DNA of 64,000 nucleotides. Origin: VFKI01 sp033762075 (lineage in GTDB: Bacteria > Pseudomonadota > Gammaproteobacteria > DSM-16500). The position numbers were made by a program, and so were the translations under genes. The notes under the pieces were generated by a model that was given only the letters and a program-made list of their open reading frames with translations, did not search any database and had not been told where the DNA came from. Below are positions 52,249 through 61,578 of the stretch, one piece after another (position 1 is the stretch's first letter; every line of letters begins with the position of its first letter). The stretch spans positions 1 through 64,000 of the forward strand of contig JANRLY010000054.1 in the NCBI GenBank assembly GCA_033762075.1, in the 5' to 3' direction.

Positions 52249-52617
52249 ATGCGAACTACCCAGTCAGGGTTTACACTTGTTGAATTAGTCATTGTTATTA
52301 TCATACTGGGCTTGTTAGCGGCAGTCGCAGTTCCAAAGTTTATCGATCTTTCTTCAGATGCTAAAACAGCAGCAACAAATAGTGTGGCAGCTTCTCTTTC
52401 AGCCGCGAATTCTATCAACTACGTCTCACGTAAAGCAAACTCAGCAAAAGGTGTAGCAGTTTCTAATTGCACGGATGGTGCTTCGTTATTGCAAGGTGGC
52501 CTACCTACAGGCTATACAATTACCGCTGCGGCAGCAGCAGCAGATACAACTGTTACATGTACATTGACTGGGCCAAGCTCTACAACAGCAACATTTACAA
52601 TTACTGGTATTTCATAA
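52249..52617 (+). CDS. mshA: MSHA-type major pilin
   Basis: The 122-residue prepilin has leader MRTTQSG and cleavage before FTLVELVIVIIILGLLAAVAVPKF, the classic N-methylated helix with Glu5. The globular part is small and rich in Ala, Ser and Thr, with two cysteines (VSNCTDG and VTCTLTG) likely to form the C-terminal disulfide loop. ATG 52249 with GGAGA is chosen because it gives a 7-residue leader. It is the only pilin on the plus strand after mshG, so it is the most likely major subunit; separate mshB and mshF genes are not seen. Confidence 0.9.
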   Translation: MRTTQSGFTLVELVIVIIILGLLAAVAVPKFIDLSSDAKTAATNSVAASLSAANSINYVSRKANSAKGVAVSNCTDGASLLQGGLPTGYTITAAAAAADTTVTCTLTGPSSTTATFTITGIS

Positions 52618-52700
52618 TCCCATACATCTTCTTTCAGGATGAAACAGGATAGGGGATGAGTTGTAAAGGAGGCTTAAAACCTCATCCATTTGAGGTGAAT

Positions 52701-53591
52701 ATGCATAATAATTTACATATACTAGGCTATGCTTCAGGACTCGCGGGAGCATTGCCTGGTAGCGGCAAAGGTCCGCTGGTTCTCAAACAATCACAAGCAA
52801 TGGCAGCATTAAATCAACAAGGTATACAATTACATTGGCATGCACTTTTTTCGCCATCGCAAACAGAGACACAAAACATCACTCAAGCAGTTAAACAACT
52901 ATCCGATGCACTCGCAGCTGAAACGCAGAAAATTATAAAAAATGATCATTTCTTTTTAGTATTTGGTGGCGATCATACTTCCGCAATTGGCACATGGAGT
53001 GGTGCAGCGCAGGCAATGAAACCAAAAGGAGACATTGGTTTAATTTGGATCGATGCTCACATGGATAGTCATACACCTGAAACTTCATTATCAGGCCATC
53101 TTCATGGTATGCCGCTCGCTTGTTTATTAGGATATGGTGATCAATCCCTCACATCCATTGCAAAATTCACGCCTGCATTAAAACCAGAAAATGTTTGCTT
53201 AATTGGCGTTCGTAGTTTTGAATTAGGCGAAGCAGCATTTTTAAAAAAAATGAATGTGCGTATTTTTTTTATAGAAGAAGTGCTTGAGCGTGGTTTAGCA
53301 GCTGTTTTAGCTGAAGCTAAAAAAATTGTCTCGCAACATACAATTGGCTATGGCATTACACTGGATATTGACAGTATTGATCCACAAGATGCACCAGGAA
53401 CGGGTGTAGCTGAGCCCAATGGCCTTCGTGCAGCGGAACTTTGTCCTGCTTTAACTATCTTTGCAGATGATCCACACTTCATTGGAATGGAGATCGCTGA
53501 ATTTGATCCGGAATGCGATCATAATCACAAAACAGAAAATCTTATCCCAGTAATCATTTCAGCAGCGACTCTCGGTCGATTCACCTTATGA
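52701..53591 (+). CDS. rocF: Arginase
   Basis: Arginase hydrolyses arginine to ornithine and urea with a dinuclear Mn cluster. The 296-residue protein shows the metal-ligand motifs of the ureohydrolase family: GGDHTSAIGT near residue 92, IWIDAHMDSHTPE near 116, and LDIDSIDPQDAPGTG near 220. EFDPECDHNHKTE lies at the C terminus. ATG 52701 is preceded by GAGGTG; a longer frame from ATG 52656 has no suitable ribosome-binding site. It overlaps the following L,D-transpeptidase gene by 4 nt. Agmatinase is a less likely alternative. The exact substrate is inferred from overall similarity. Confidence 0.88.
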   Translation: MHNNLHILGYASGLAGALPGSGKGPLVLKQSQAMAALNQQGIQLHWHALFSPSQTETQNITQAVKQLSDALAAETQKIIKNDHFFLVFGGDHTSAIGTWSGAAQAMKPKGDIGLIWIDAHMDSHTPETSLSGHLHGMPLACLLGYGDQSLTSIAKFTPALKPENVCLIGVRSFELGEAAFLKKMNVRIFFIEEVLERGLAAVLAEAKKIVSQHTIGYGITLDIDSIDPQDAPGTGVAEPNGLRAAELCPALTIFADDPHFIGMEIAEFDPECDHNHKTENLIPVIISAATLGRFTL

Positions 53592-54076
53592 TTTTCTTAG
53601 AACTTGATATTGCGACACAACAATTATCCCTTTATCAAGCCAATACTTTTTCAAAAATGTTACTTAAGCAATATCTTGTCTCTACTGCCAAAAACGGTGT
53701 GGGTGAGCTTCATGGTAGTGAAAAAACACCCTCTGGGTTGCACGTAATTCGCGCCAAAATTGGTGAAAATCAACCCATTAATGCTGTTTTTGTCGAAAGA
53801 AGGCCAACGGGGGAAATTTATTCACCCATGCTACAGCAGCAATTTCCTCAAAGAGATTGGATTTTAACAAGAATTCTTTGGTTGAGTGGTCTGGAAAGAG
53901 GAAAAAACCGCCTCAATGAAGTTGATACGATGCGTAGATTCATATACATCCATGGGACGCCGGATGATGTTACTATGGGTATTCCTGGCTCCAGGGGATG
54001 TATACGCATGAGAAATCGAGATATCATTGAACTCTACGATTTGGTTTCTTGTGGGGCGCGTATTGATATAGGGTGA
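53588..54076 (+). CDS. L,D-transpeptidase/YkuD-family protein without signal peptide
   Basis: YkuD-domain enzymes form 3-3 peptidoglycan cross-links or attach proteins. The 162-residue protein has the catalytic signature HGTPDD (His122) and GSRGCIRM with nucleophile Cys138, in the usual spacing. No signal peptide or membrane segment is visible at the N terminus (MIFLELDIATQQLSLY is the first strands of the domain). Reaching the periplasm would therefore need another route, or the enzyme acts in the cytoplasm. ATG 53588 overlaps the arginase stop by 4 nt, and no better upstream start exists. Confidence 0.88.
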   Translation: MIFLELDIATQQLSLYQANTFSKMLLKQYLVSTAKNGVGELHGSEKTPSGLHVIRAKIGENQPINAVFVERRPTGEIYSPMLQQQFPQRDWILTRILWLSGLERGKNRLNEVDTMRRFIYIHGTPDDVTMGIPGSRGCIRMRNRDIIELYDLVSCGARIDIG

Positions 54077-54082
54077 AGGATC

Positions 54083-54670
54083 ATGACGGATCGTATTCAT
54101 GAATTACTTAATTTTTGGTTTGGAGATCTTGGGCATGCAGATCTTCCCTCAAGCGATCGCACTCAGTTATGGTTCGGTGAAAATGAAGCCTTGAAAAAAG
54201 CATTCATCACTAAACATTTGCCTGATTTTGAAGATGCTATTCATGGAAATTTGGTAGAATGGGAAAGTATTCCCAGGGGTCGTCTTGCATTAATCTTATT
54301 GATGGATCAATTTCCTAGAAGTTATTACCGCAACAAACCAGAAGCTTTTGAACATGATGTGCAAGCGCAAGCGCTTTGTTTGGCTGGACTTGAAAAAAAT
54401 GAGGACCATTCTTTAACGCTTATTGAGCGTGTTTTCTTTTACATGCCGCTTGTTCATGCTGAAAATGGAACGTATCAAGAAAAATCAATTGCGTTATTTC
54501 AAAATCTTGTTTCGCTTTCAATGAGTGAAACGACGCAAGTGTACCAGCTTTTTCTTGCGTATGCTTATGCGCATTTTAGAGTGGTGAAAGAATTTGGGCG
54601 TTTTCCGCAACGTAATACTATCTTAAATCGTCAATCAACAGATCAAGAGGTTGCATTCCTGAAGAAATAA
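54083..54670 (+). CDS. DUF924 family protein
   Basis: The 195-residue soluble protein begins with the DUF924 pattern (ELLNFWFGDLG, QLWFG) and has the conserved LALILLMDQFPRSYYRNKPEAF near residues 68-90 and FFYMPLVHAE near 123. The family is helical and TPR-like with no established biochemical role. It follows the YkuD gene after 6 nt, probably in one operon with arginase. The ribosome-binding site AAGGA is close to the ATG. Confidence 0.9.
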   Translation: MTDRIHELLNFWFGDLGHADLPSSDRTQLWFGENEALKKAFITKHLPDFEDAIHGNLVEWESIPRGRLALILLMDQFPRSYYRNKPEAFEHDVQAQALCLAGLEKNEDHSLTLIERVFFYMPLVHAENGTYQEKSIALFQNLVSLSMSETTQVYQLFLAYAYAHFRVVKEFGRFPQRNTILNRQSTDQEVAFLKK

Positions 54671-54775
54671 CAACCTTTCTCGTTTAACCATTTCAGGGAT
54701 AGTTAAAAAAAACACTATGGGTTCAGCAAAAAGCAACGAATAGTGGGCGCCTTCAACAGGGATTTAAACGTCTAC

Positions 54776-54851
<76 letters not shown>

Positions 54852-54852
54852 G

Positions 54853-55071
54853 TTACCACATTTTTCCAGGGCCACGTCCTGCGCCGCCGCCATCATTGTC
54901 TTGGTTAGGCATGGGAAGCTTTTCCGCTTCCTTTTTGCTTCCTTTTAAGCGTTCTCGTTTTGGAGTATCATTTTTTTCTTCACCTGCATCTAAAGCACCA
55001 TAAGTGGTATACGATGCATATTTATCTAAGAGTGGTTGCTGTTCATTGCTATTTTTTTCAAAAAAACGCAT
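54853..55071 (-). CDS. Small orphan protein with ExxPLL motif
   Basis: This 72-residue protein starts at ATG 55071 with GGAG seven bases upstream, a good initiation site. No family is recognised and no membrane segment is seen. It is polar and charged (EEKNDTPKRERLKGSKKEAEK) with a Gly-rich end (DNDGGGAGRGPGKMW). Near the N terminus is NSNEQQPLLDKY. A similar NSEKKPLLHDCY opens the F-box-like protein at 24962, and both contain ExxPLL, which in eukaryotes is an acidic dileucine sorting signal. It may be a small secreted effector, but that is a guess. The stop lies 1 nt from the tRNA-Ala end. Confidence 0.6.
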   Translation of the reverse strand: MRFFEKNSNEQQPLLDKYASYTTYGALDAGEEKNDTPKRERLKGSKKEAEKLPMPNQDNDGGGAGRGPGKMW

Positions 55072-55137
55072 TTTGTATCTCCATAGTTATAAACTTTTTG
55101 GGCAGCGAAATCATAGCGTGAATGAAAAAAAATGTAT

Positions 55138-56511
55138 TTAACATTCGGGAATATTTGCTGCTAACCCTCCGAGAGATGTCTCTTTATAAATTGACATCAT
55201 GTCTTTACCTGTTTGTTTCATAGTAGCAATAACTTTATCGAGCGAAACAAAGTGTTGTCCATCTCCTAATAACGCAAGTCGCGCTGCATTGACTGCTTTA
55301 ACAGCGCCCATGGCATTACGTTCGATACATGGAATTTGTACGAGTCCATTCATGGGATCGCATGTCATGCCAAGATGATGTTCCATGGCAATTTCTGCAG
55401 CATTTTCGATTTGTTGTGACGTTCCCCCTAAAATAGCAGTCAGTGCTGCAGCGGCCATAGAAGAAGCGACACCGACTTCACCTTGACAACCGACTTCTGC
55501 GCCAGAAATAGAGGCATTTTTTTTGTAGAGAATAGCAATGGCACCTGCTGTCAGTAGAAAAGGGATCGCATCTTCTTTTTTAGCTTGCGGGTAAAAATCA
55601 AGCCAATAATGTAAAACAGCGGGAATCACACCCGCAGCACCATTCGTGGGCGCTGTCACGATACGACTGCCAGCGGCATTTTCTTCATTGACTGCAATAG
55701 CATAAAGATTTAACCAGGACATGCTATCAGTTAATTCATGAGAAGTCGGTCTCCCTTTTTGTTGTAATTTTTCAAATAGAGTCGGCGCGCGGCGTTTCAC
55801 ATTGAGTCCGCCGGGTAAAATGCCGCTGGTTTTGCAGCCTTTTTCAATGCACTCACGCATAATGCGGCTAATGAGTAATAATCTTTCCTCAACTTTTCTT
55901 TTAGAGTGAAGTGCAGATTCATTGGCAAGCATGAGCGCAGCTATAGTGAGATTATTGTTTTGACATTGCAGTAATAATTCTGCCGTATTGGTAAAAGGGT
56001 AGGGGACTTCAGATGTTTGCTTAGATGGCTGATTCTCTGTGATTTCTTCGCATAGAATAAATCCACCACCAATGGAGTAATAAATTTTTGTATATAGCGG
56101 CTTGTCTTGTTTTGAATAAATAGTGAAGCGCATGCCATTGGTATGAAAGGGTAATAGATCTTTAAAGTTATAAATTAAATCAAGATCGAGATCGAATGGG
56201 ATGAGGTGTTGATTTGCTAAATTGATTTGTTTTGTTTGTATGATTTGCTGTGAGCGAGGCTTTATGGTATCAGGATCGACTTCGTCGGGGAGATGGCCTT
56301 CAAGGCCTAATAGTATGGCTGAATCCGTTCCATGGCCACGTCCAGTAAATGCCAGTGAACCAAATAATTCAATGGTAACTCTTTGAGTGGCGTTTAGATC
56401 TTTTGATGGAATAGCACTGACAAAATCGTGTGCTGCTTTCATAGGCCCCACGGTATGAGAGCTTGAGGGCCCAATCCCAATCGAAAAAAGATCAAAAATA
56501 CTAATACCCAT
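55138..56511 (-). CDS. sdaA: L-serine ammonia-lyase (serine deaminase), iron-sulfur type
   Basis: The enzyme converts L-serine to pyruvate and ammonia using a [4Fe-4S] cluster. The 457-residue single-chain protein has the beta domain start SIFDLFSIGIGPSSSHTVGPMKAA and FGSLAFTGRGHGTD. In the alpha domain are KTSGILPGGLNVKRRAP, VTAPTNGAAGVIPAVL and the cluster cysteines in EVGCQGEVG, MTCDPMNG and QIPCIER. ATG 56511 with GAGG is preferred to an upstream in-frame ATG that adds ten unrelated residues. Serine is a main carbon source for Legionella-type intracellular bacteria, so the enzyme may be central here. Confidence 0.95.
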   Translation of the reverse strand: MGISIFDLFSIGIGPSSSHTVGPMKAAHDFVSAIPSKDLNATQRVTIELFGSLAFTGRGHGTDSAILLGLEGHLPDEVDPDTIKPRSQQIIQTKQINLANQHLIPFDLDLDLIYNFKDLLPFHTNGMRFTIYSKQDKPLYTKIYYSIGGGFILCEEITENQPSKQTSEVPYPFTNTAELLLQCQNNNLTIAALMLANESALHSKRKVEERLLLISRIMRECIEKGCKTSGILPGGLNVKRRAPTLFEKLQQKGRPTSHELTDSMSWLNLYAIAVNEENAAGSRIVTAPTNGAAGVIPAVLHYWLDFYPQAKKEDAIPFLLTAGAIAILYKKNASISGAEVGCQGEVGVASSMAAAALTAILGGTSQQIENAAEIAMEHHLGMTCDPMNGLVQIPCIERNAMGAVKAVNAARLALLGDGQHFVSLDKVIATMKQTGKDMMSIYKETSLGGLAANIPEC

Positions 56512-56606
56512 ACTTAATTCCTCGTGACTAATCGGTCGCATTTTAAAGGTTCTTAATGTTAAAATGATAGGTGTTTTTGCATAAAATATTACTGCTGAGG
56601 TTGCCC

Positions 56607-59600
56607 ATGCTTACAATTAACGCTTTTCGCGTCTGGCGCAGCTTATGGGTATGCTTGATCACTTTTCTTCTCTTACCAACGGCGATTGCTGCAACGAGCG
56701 ACAGTGCCTCGCTGACAGATCTTTTCTATCCCGATAAAACTAGTTTAGTGGAACAGCAGATTACTTTACTGAATAAACGCATTGAGCGCGAACGGTCTGA
56801 ACTAAAATATCTACAACAACAAGCCGTGCTCCCACCACCTACTACAGTCACTGAAAACATGCTCAATCAATCTGAACTAGATATTGCAGCAGGTCAGTCC
56901 AGTTTAGACAGTATTAATATCGAATTGGCAGAATCCAAACAAACGATCAGCCAACTTGAAAAAGAGTTACAAGAACTCGAAAATCAACTTAATCTTGTCA
57001 ATATGTTCGGCCTTAAGGTAACGCAAAGCACGTATACTGACTTAGAACGTTTATACGAAGATCGACAAGATCATAAAAATTTACTCAACTTAGAAAAAAC
57101 TCGTGCTCGAGCATTATTAAAATTACAGGGATATGCCACGACAGCCTTGCAGCTTTATCAAGCTAGCGCGGATCGCTTACACACTTTATATCAATCCAAT
57201 GCGCTTTTGCATCTTAAAGATCAACAGGCACATGCTGAACTAGATTTTCAAACTAAGCAAAACACGTGGCTAACTCGCCTAGATTCACTCGAAAATGAAT
57301 TAACAAAGTTACGTCAAGCAGGAAAAGGAAACGAGCATCAATACGATCAATTACGAGCTGATATTTTTTACACCAAATCACAAGTTGATTTTATGTATTT
57401 ACAAATGCTGCTGACACGCTATCAAGATCAGATACAACAATTAGATATTACTATCAGCACGAATAAATCCATTTCTTATTTAAATGATTTATCGACGCGC
57501 ATGCAATCCTTATCTAAGCAAGTCGATGCATTGGGTGATTTGTTAGCCAGTCGACAAAATATTTTGACAAAAAATAAATATTATTTTGTACAAACACCTA
57601 AAATAGAACAAAACCAAGCAGCTCAATTCAACAATTTAGAGGCATCCTACAATACGGCGATTCAAAAAATTAATGCGCTTAAAAGTAAACTTGCAGAGTA
57701 TAAGCGTGCATTGGATAAAGCCATTCAAACAGAAATTTCCTCTCGCCAAGGATTGCCAGGCTTTGATTTAAATGCTTGGCTACATCTGGGCGGAGAAATT
57801 TTGTTACTGCCACATTTGACTTTTCAAGTTTTTAAAAGCTTAAGCGGTGCAATCCTCACGAAAATAACAAAAATACATTTTTGGTACTTCGTCATGATGG
57901 CTGCTTTCGAAATACTTTGGGTATTTTTTGCTATGAGCGTTTATGCTTTTCTCAAGCAGCGTGTGAGTCTAATGCCTGATCATGCAGCTGGACATATTAA
58001 TCTACGCTGGCTTACTGTCAAATTATTTCAACGATTATTATTAGATCTTGCCATTTTTGGTAATATCCTTTGGTTATTCATGCTGCTTGGGGTGCCATTA
58101 CAAAATTATCTGGTGCTTATCAATCTTTCATTTGTTTGGTTATTTTTCCGCGGTATTATTTTAGTTTCGCGTATTTGCTTGATTGAAACAGTACATGATC
58201 AAGCAGGATATGACGTGCGACTCTATCATCATTTAAAATGGATTTTTATTTTGGGCGGTTTAATTACGGCGCTGGCTGTTTTTATACGTCAATTATCGGC
58301 TATTGCTTACGGTGTGAAAGATCTTGCAGATCGTTTATTTATGTTATTTTTATTTGTTGCTTCATTGTTACTCTTGAGACAATGGAAGCGATTACCCGAT
58401 TTGTTGCTGACATATATTGATCCTAAACGTATTTATTTGACACGTTTAATTCGTTTACTCGGTTTATTAATTCCTTTAGTATTATTGGTCAATTCTTTAG
58501 TGGGATTGTCTGGTTACGTCAATCTTGTTTTAACCGTTTCTTGGTATGAATGTATCTTCATTGTTGTGTTAGCTGTTTATCTATTGTTGCGTGGCTCACT
58601 CAATGATGCGATGGAGTTCGGTTCTAAGCTTTTAATTCGCCATGTGACTAACGGTTGGCTCTGGACTGAAGCTTTTTTGAAACCCATCGATCGTATTTTG
58701 CATATCACTTTATTTTTACTCGCATGGGCAGTGTTATTTTTATTATACGGGTGGGACCAACAATCTACAGTCGTAGAGCGACTTAATACTTTATTGCATT
58801 ATCCTTTAGCTCATATGTTGAATACAGTCATTATGCCCATTAGTATGATTGAAATTGCTATTATCATTTATTTATTGGGATGGGGTGCGCGCTGGACACG
58901 TGAGTTCGTTTATCGATTTTTATTATCACGCACGAAAGATCTTGGACTACGCAATAGCATTGCAATCTTGAGTCAATATGCTTTTATTGTGTCGGGTATT
59001 CTCATTTCGCTCAGTTTATTGGGTATCGATTTCAAAGCATTAACTGTCGTTGCCTCTGCTCTTGCATTGGGTATCGGTTTAGGTTTGCGAGACTTAGTGA
59101 ACAACTTTGCTTGCGGATTTTTACTCTTAATAGAACGCCCTTTGAGAATTGGTGATATCATCACGATCGGTGAATTTGAGGGGGAAGTCATTCATATTGG
59201 TGGTAGGGCGATTACACTACGCACTTGGGATCATATTGATGTTGTGGTGCCGAATACCGAAATTTTTACCAAATCATTTAGCAATTGGACATCCAAAGAT
59301 GCGGTTGTTCGTACAGTGATTCCCATTCAAATGGATCGCCATGATCGTCCACAAGATATTCAAGCGCTAGTCCTCGAAGTTTTGCACCGACATAAAGACG
59401 TTTTAACAGATCCCATGCCAGAAGTGTTGGCTAAAGAAATGTCGGATGGTTTAACTGGATTTGAAGTGCGCTATTTCTTGAACCTACGTCAAGTGAAATC
59501 ACGACCCCGTTTACGCTCTGAGATTTTGATTGAGATTTGGGAAGCATTCGATCAGCATGGCGTTAGAATACCGTATCCACATCGAGCGATTTCGCTTGAG

Positions 59601-59642
59601 AAGTCAACGCAGCAGATTTTGCCGTTAGAGGCTAAATCATGA
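56607..59642 (+). CDS. MscK/KefA-like mechanosensitive channel (MscS superfamily)
   Basis: This large inner-membrane channel of about 1011 residues protects against osmotic shock. A signal peptide (cleavage near TAIAA, residue 29) precedes a long periplasmic coiled-coil domain (about 35-390). About eleven membrane helices follow, ending in the MscS core: VVASALALGIGLGLRDLVNNF (pore helix with the Ala/Gly pattern) near 818-838, then the beta domain ERPLRIGDIITIGEFEGEVIHI and a cytoplasmic cage. GAGG precedes ATG 56607. E. coli MscK (1120) and MscM (1107) are slightly longer; I cannot choose between them. Its end overlaps a convergent lipoprotein gene by 6 nt. Confidence 0.92.
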   Translation: MLTINAFRVWRSLWVCLITFLLLPTAIAATSDSASLTDLFYPDKTSLVEQQITLLNKRIERERSELKYLQQQAVLPPPTTVTENMLNQSELDIAAGQSSLDSINIELAESKQTISQLEKELQELENQLNLVNMFGLKVTQSTYTDLERLYEDRQDHKNLLNLEKTRARALLKLQGYATTALQLYQASADRLHTLYQSNALLHLKDQQAHAELDFQTKQNTWLTRLDSLENELTKLRQAGKGNEHQYDQLRADIFYTKSQVDFMYLQMLLTRYQDQIQQLDITISTNKSISYLNDLSTRMQSLSKQVDALGDLLASRQNILTKNKYYFVQTPKIEQNQAAQFNNLEASYNTAIQKINALKSKLAEYKRALDKAIQTEISSRQGLPGFDLNAWLHLGGEILLLPHLTFQVFKSLSGAILTKITKIHFWYFVMMAAFEILWVFFAMSVYAFLKQRVSLMPDHAAGHINLRWLTVKLFQRLLLDLAIFGNILWLFMLLGVPLQNYLVLINLSFVWLFFRGIILVSRICLIETVHDQAGYDVRLYHHLKWIFILGGLITALAVFIRQLSAIAYGVKDLADRLFMLFLFVASLLLLRQWKRLPDLLLTYIDPKRIYLTRLIRLLGLLIPLVLLVNSLVGLSGYVNLVLTVSWYECIFIVVLAVYLLLRGSLNDAMEFGSKLLIRHVTNGWLWTEAFLKPIDRILHITLFLLAWAVLFLLYGWDQQSTVVERLNTLLHYPLAHMLNTVIMPISMIEIAIIIYLLGWGARWTREFVYRFLLSRTKDLGLRNSIAILSQYAFIVSGILISLSLLGIDFKALTVVASALALGIGLGLRDLVNNFACGFLLLIERPLRIGDIITIGEFEGEVIHIGGRAITLRTWDHIDVVVPNTEIFTKSFSNWTSKDAVVRTVIPIQMDRHDRPQDIQALVLEVLHRHKDVLTDPMPEVLAKEMSDGLTGFEVRYFLNLRQVKSRPRLRSEILIEIWEAFDQHGVRIPYPHRAISLEKSTQQILPLEAKS

Positions 59643-59999
59643 CTTTTTACAGACAATGACAAGACCAATAACATCGTTAGAGGTTAGAGAAACATCCATG
59701 ATACCATCGCCTCCCATCGCAGCTGCAATAGATCGAAGGTGATCATTGATAATCGCTTTTTGTCGTTTTATGCCAACCACGTTAAAACGTGAAACAATGG
59801 CTTTACCGATGACTGTGTAATGACCTTTTGGTTTTTCGCCATGAGTGTAAACGGCTATACCTATCGGATCTTTTACTGGCTTGACGAGCGATGTTTTTAT
59901 CGGATCGGGTTTGTCAATCGTGGGATTGGTTGGTGTTGCGCAAGAAGAAAGCATTAAAGCAATAATTAAGTAAAATGAGAGTAGAGATATTTTTTTCAT
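59637..59999 (-). CDS. Small putative lipoprotein, unknown
   Basis: The 120-residue precursor has a type II signal peptide with lipobox LSSC at Cys20. Asp is not at +2, so an outer-membrane location is expected. The mature part starts with a Pro/Lys/Thr-rich linker (PTNPTIDKPDPIKTSLVKP) and has a small alpha/beta domain (HYTVIGKAIVSRFNVVGIKRQKAIINDHL, then IAAAMGGDGIMDVSL), reminiscent of YbjQ/YajI-like small domains. Function is unknown. It converges on and overlaps the channel gene by 6 nt. Confidence 0.8.
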   Translation of the reverse strand: MKKISLLSFYLIIALMLSSCATPTNPTIDKPDPIKTSLVKPVKDPIGIAVYTHGEKPKGHYTVIGKAIVSRFNVVGIKRQKAIINDHLRSIAAAMGGDGIMDVSLTSNDVIGLVIVCKKS

Positions 60000-60061
60000 C
60001 GCGACATCCTTGACGCATGGAATGTATCATTAGATTTTATCTATTTGCTAAAAAAACACAA

Positions 60062-60074
60062 GATAATTATTATC
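60062..60074. promoter_or_regulatory. Possible Fur-like operator in the 114-nt gap before tldD
   Basis: GATAAT-T-ATTATC is a perfect 6-1-6 inverted repeat, the core unit of Fur boxes, in an AT-rich region between a divergent lipoprotein gene and tldD. AT-rich sequence makes chance matches likely, so confidence is low. Confidence 0.3.
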
Positions 60075-60113
60075 AATTAATTATTATTTATATTTAATCT
60101 GAAAGGTTAATCT

Positions 60114-61559
60114 ATGCCTAGTTTTATGGAAATTGCACGTAAAGATTTACTCGATCCAACTGGCTTAACGGAAAATCAACTTCAACGCGTATTAAATAGC
60201 TTAAGCGGCCGCGGTATCGATAATGCAGACCTATACTTTCAGTCAAGTTATTCAGAAACATGGGTATTAGAAGACAGCATTATTAAAGGTGGCAGCTATC
60301 ATGTTGATCGGGGCGTAGGCATTCGTGCAATGAGTGGTGAAAAAACTGGGTTTGCTTACTCAGATGATATTATTATGCCTGCTTTAGAATCGGCAGCACG
60401 TGCAGCGCGAAGCATATGTCATCAAGAAGGAAAACAATCAATTTCTACTGGGAAATGGATAAAAGGCCATGAGCTCTATCTTCCTATTAACCCACTGAAT
60501 TCCTTAGATGAGAACCAGAAAATAGCCTTGTTACAACGTGTTGATACTTTCGCAAGACAACAAGACCCACGCGTTATTCAAGTGAATGTTGTACTTGCTG
60601 CAGAATATGAGACGATCTTAATCATGGCGAGTGATGGACATTTTGCGGCAGATGTTCGTCCATTGGTTCGATTAAATGTTAGCGTGGTTGTCGAACAACA
60701 TGGCCGGAGAGAACAAGGTTATGCGGGTGGCGGCGGTCGGTTAGATTATCAATACTTTTATCAAAGTGATTTAGCACTTGAGTATGCCAAAGAAGCTGTA
60801 CGTCAAGCATTGGTGAATCTAGAAGCTGTTGATGCACCTGCAGGTAGTATGCCAGTTGTCTTAGGACCAGGTTGGCCTGGTGTTCTTTTGCATGAGGCAG
60901 TAGGGCATGGTTTAGAGGGTGATTTTAATCGCAAAGGGACTTCTGTTTTTAGTGACAGAATGGGAGAAGCTGTTATCTCGCCCTTATGTACCATTGTTGA
61001 TGATGGTACATTACCAAATCGACGGGGCTCGTTAAATGTGGATGATGAAGGTGTACCAACCCAATGTACAGTGCTTATCGAAAAGGGTGTTTTGCGCAAT
61101 TACATGCAGGATAAACGTAATGCGCGATTGATGAACTCTCAATCTACAGGCAATGGGCGACGGGAATCCTACGCGCATATGCCAATGCCACGCATGACAA
61201 ATACTTACATGTTACCTGGCGAATCAACCCCAGATGAAATTATTGCTTCAGTTAAAAAAGGCATCTACGCAGTGAATTTTGGCGGGGGTCAAGTGGATAT
61301 TACTTCTGGAAAGTTTGTCTTTTCTGCGAGTGAAGCATATCTCATCGAGAATGGAAAAGTGACAACACCGCTTAAAGGGGCAACTTTAACAGGCAATGGC
61401 CCTGAAGTATTGAAAAGAGTGTCTATGGTTGGGAACGATTTAAAATTAGATTCAGGGATTGGGATTTGTGGCAAGGATGGACAAAGCGTTCCGGTTGGCG
61501 TAGGACAGCCAACTGTTAAAGTGGATTCGTTAATTGTAGGCGGCACTTCTCATTCGTAA
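60114..61559 (+). CDS. tldD: Metalloprotease TldD
   Basis: TldD is the zinc protease subunit that with TldE/PmbA trims unfolded peptides, peptide antibiotics such as microcin B17, and the CcdA antitoxin. The 481-residue length equals E. coli TldD. The HEXXXH zinc site is HEAVGH at residues 260-265 followed by GLEGDFNRKG. The C-terminal part has IYAVNFGGGQVDITSGKFVFSA and TLTGNGPEVLKRV. AAAGG precedes ATG 60114. Its partner pmbA lies downstream after a convergent small gene, so the two are near each other but not in one operon. Confidence 0.97.
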   Translation: MPSFMEIARKDLLDPTGLTENQLQRVLNSLSGRGIDNADLYFQSSYSETWVLEDSIIKGGSYHVDRGVGIRAMSGEKTGFAYSDDIIMPALESAARAARSICHQEGKQSISTGKWIKGHELYLPINPLNSLDENQKIALLQRVDTFARQQDPRVIQVNVVLAAEYETILIMASDGHFAADVRPLVRLNVSVVVEQHGRREQGYAGGGGRLDYQYFYQSDLALEYAKEAVRQALVNLEAVDAPAGSMPVVLGPGWPGVLLHEAVGHGLEGDFNRKGTSVFSDRMGEAVISPLCTIVDDGTLPNRRGSLNVDDEGVPTQCTVLIEKGVLRNYMQDKRNARLMNSQSTGNGRRESYAHMPMPRMTNTYMLPGESTPDEIIASVKKGIYAVNFGGGQVDITSGKFVFSASEAYLIENGKVTTPLKGATLTGNGPEVLKRVSMVGNDLKLDSGIGICGKDGQSVPVGVGQPTVKVDSLIVGGTSHS

Positions 61560-61578
61560 ATGAGATTTAGTACAGACG

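Noticed and set aside
54715..54760. CACTAT/ATAGTG inverted repeat as terminator before tRNA-Ala
   Set aside because: The arms are only 6 bp with a long loop and no T-run; chance is likely.
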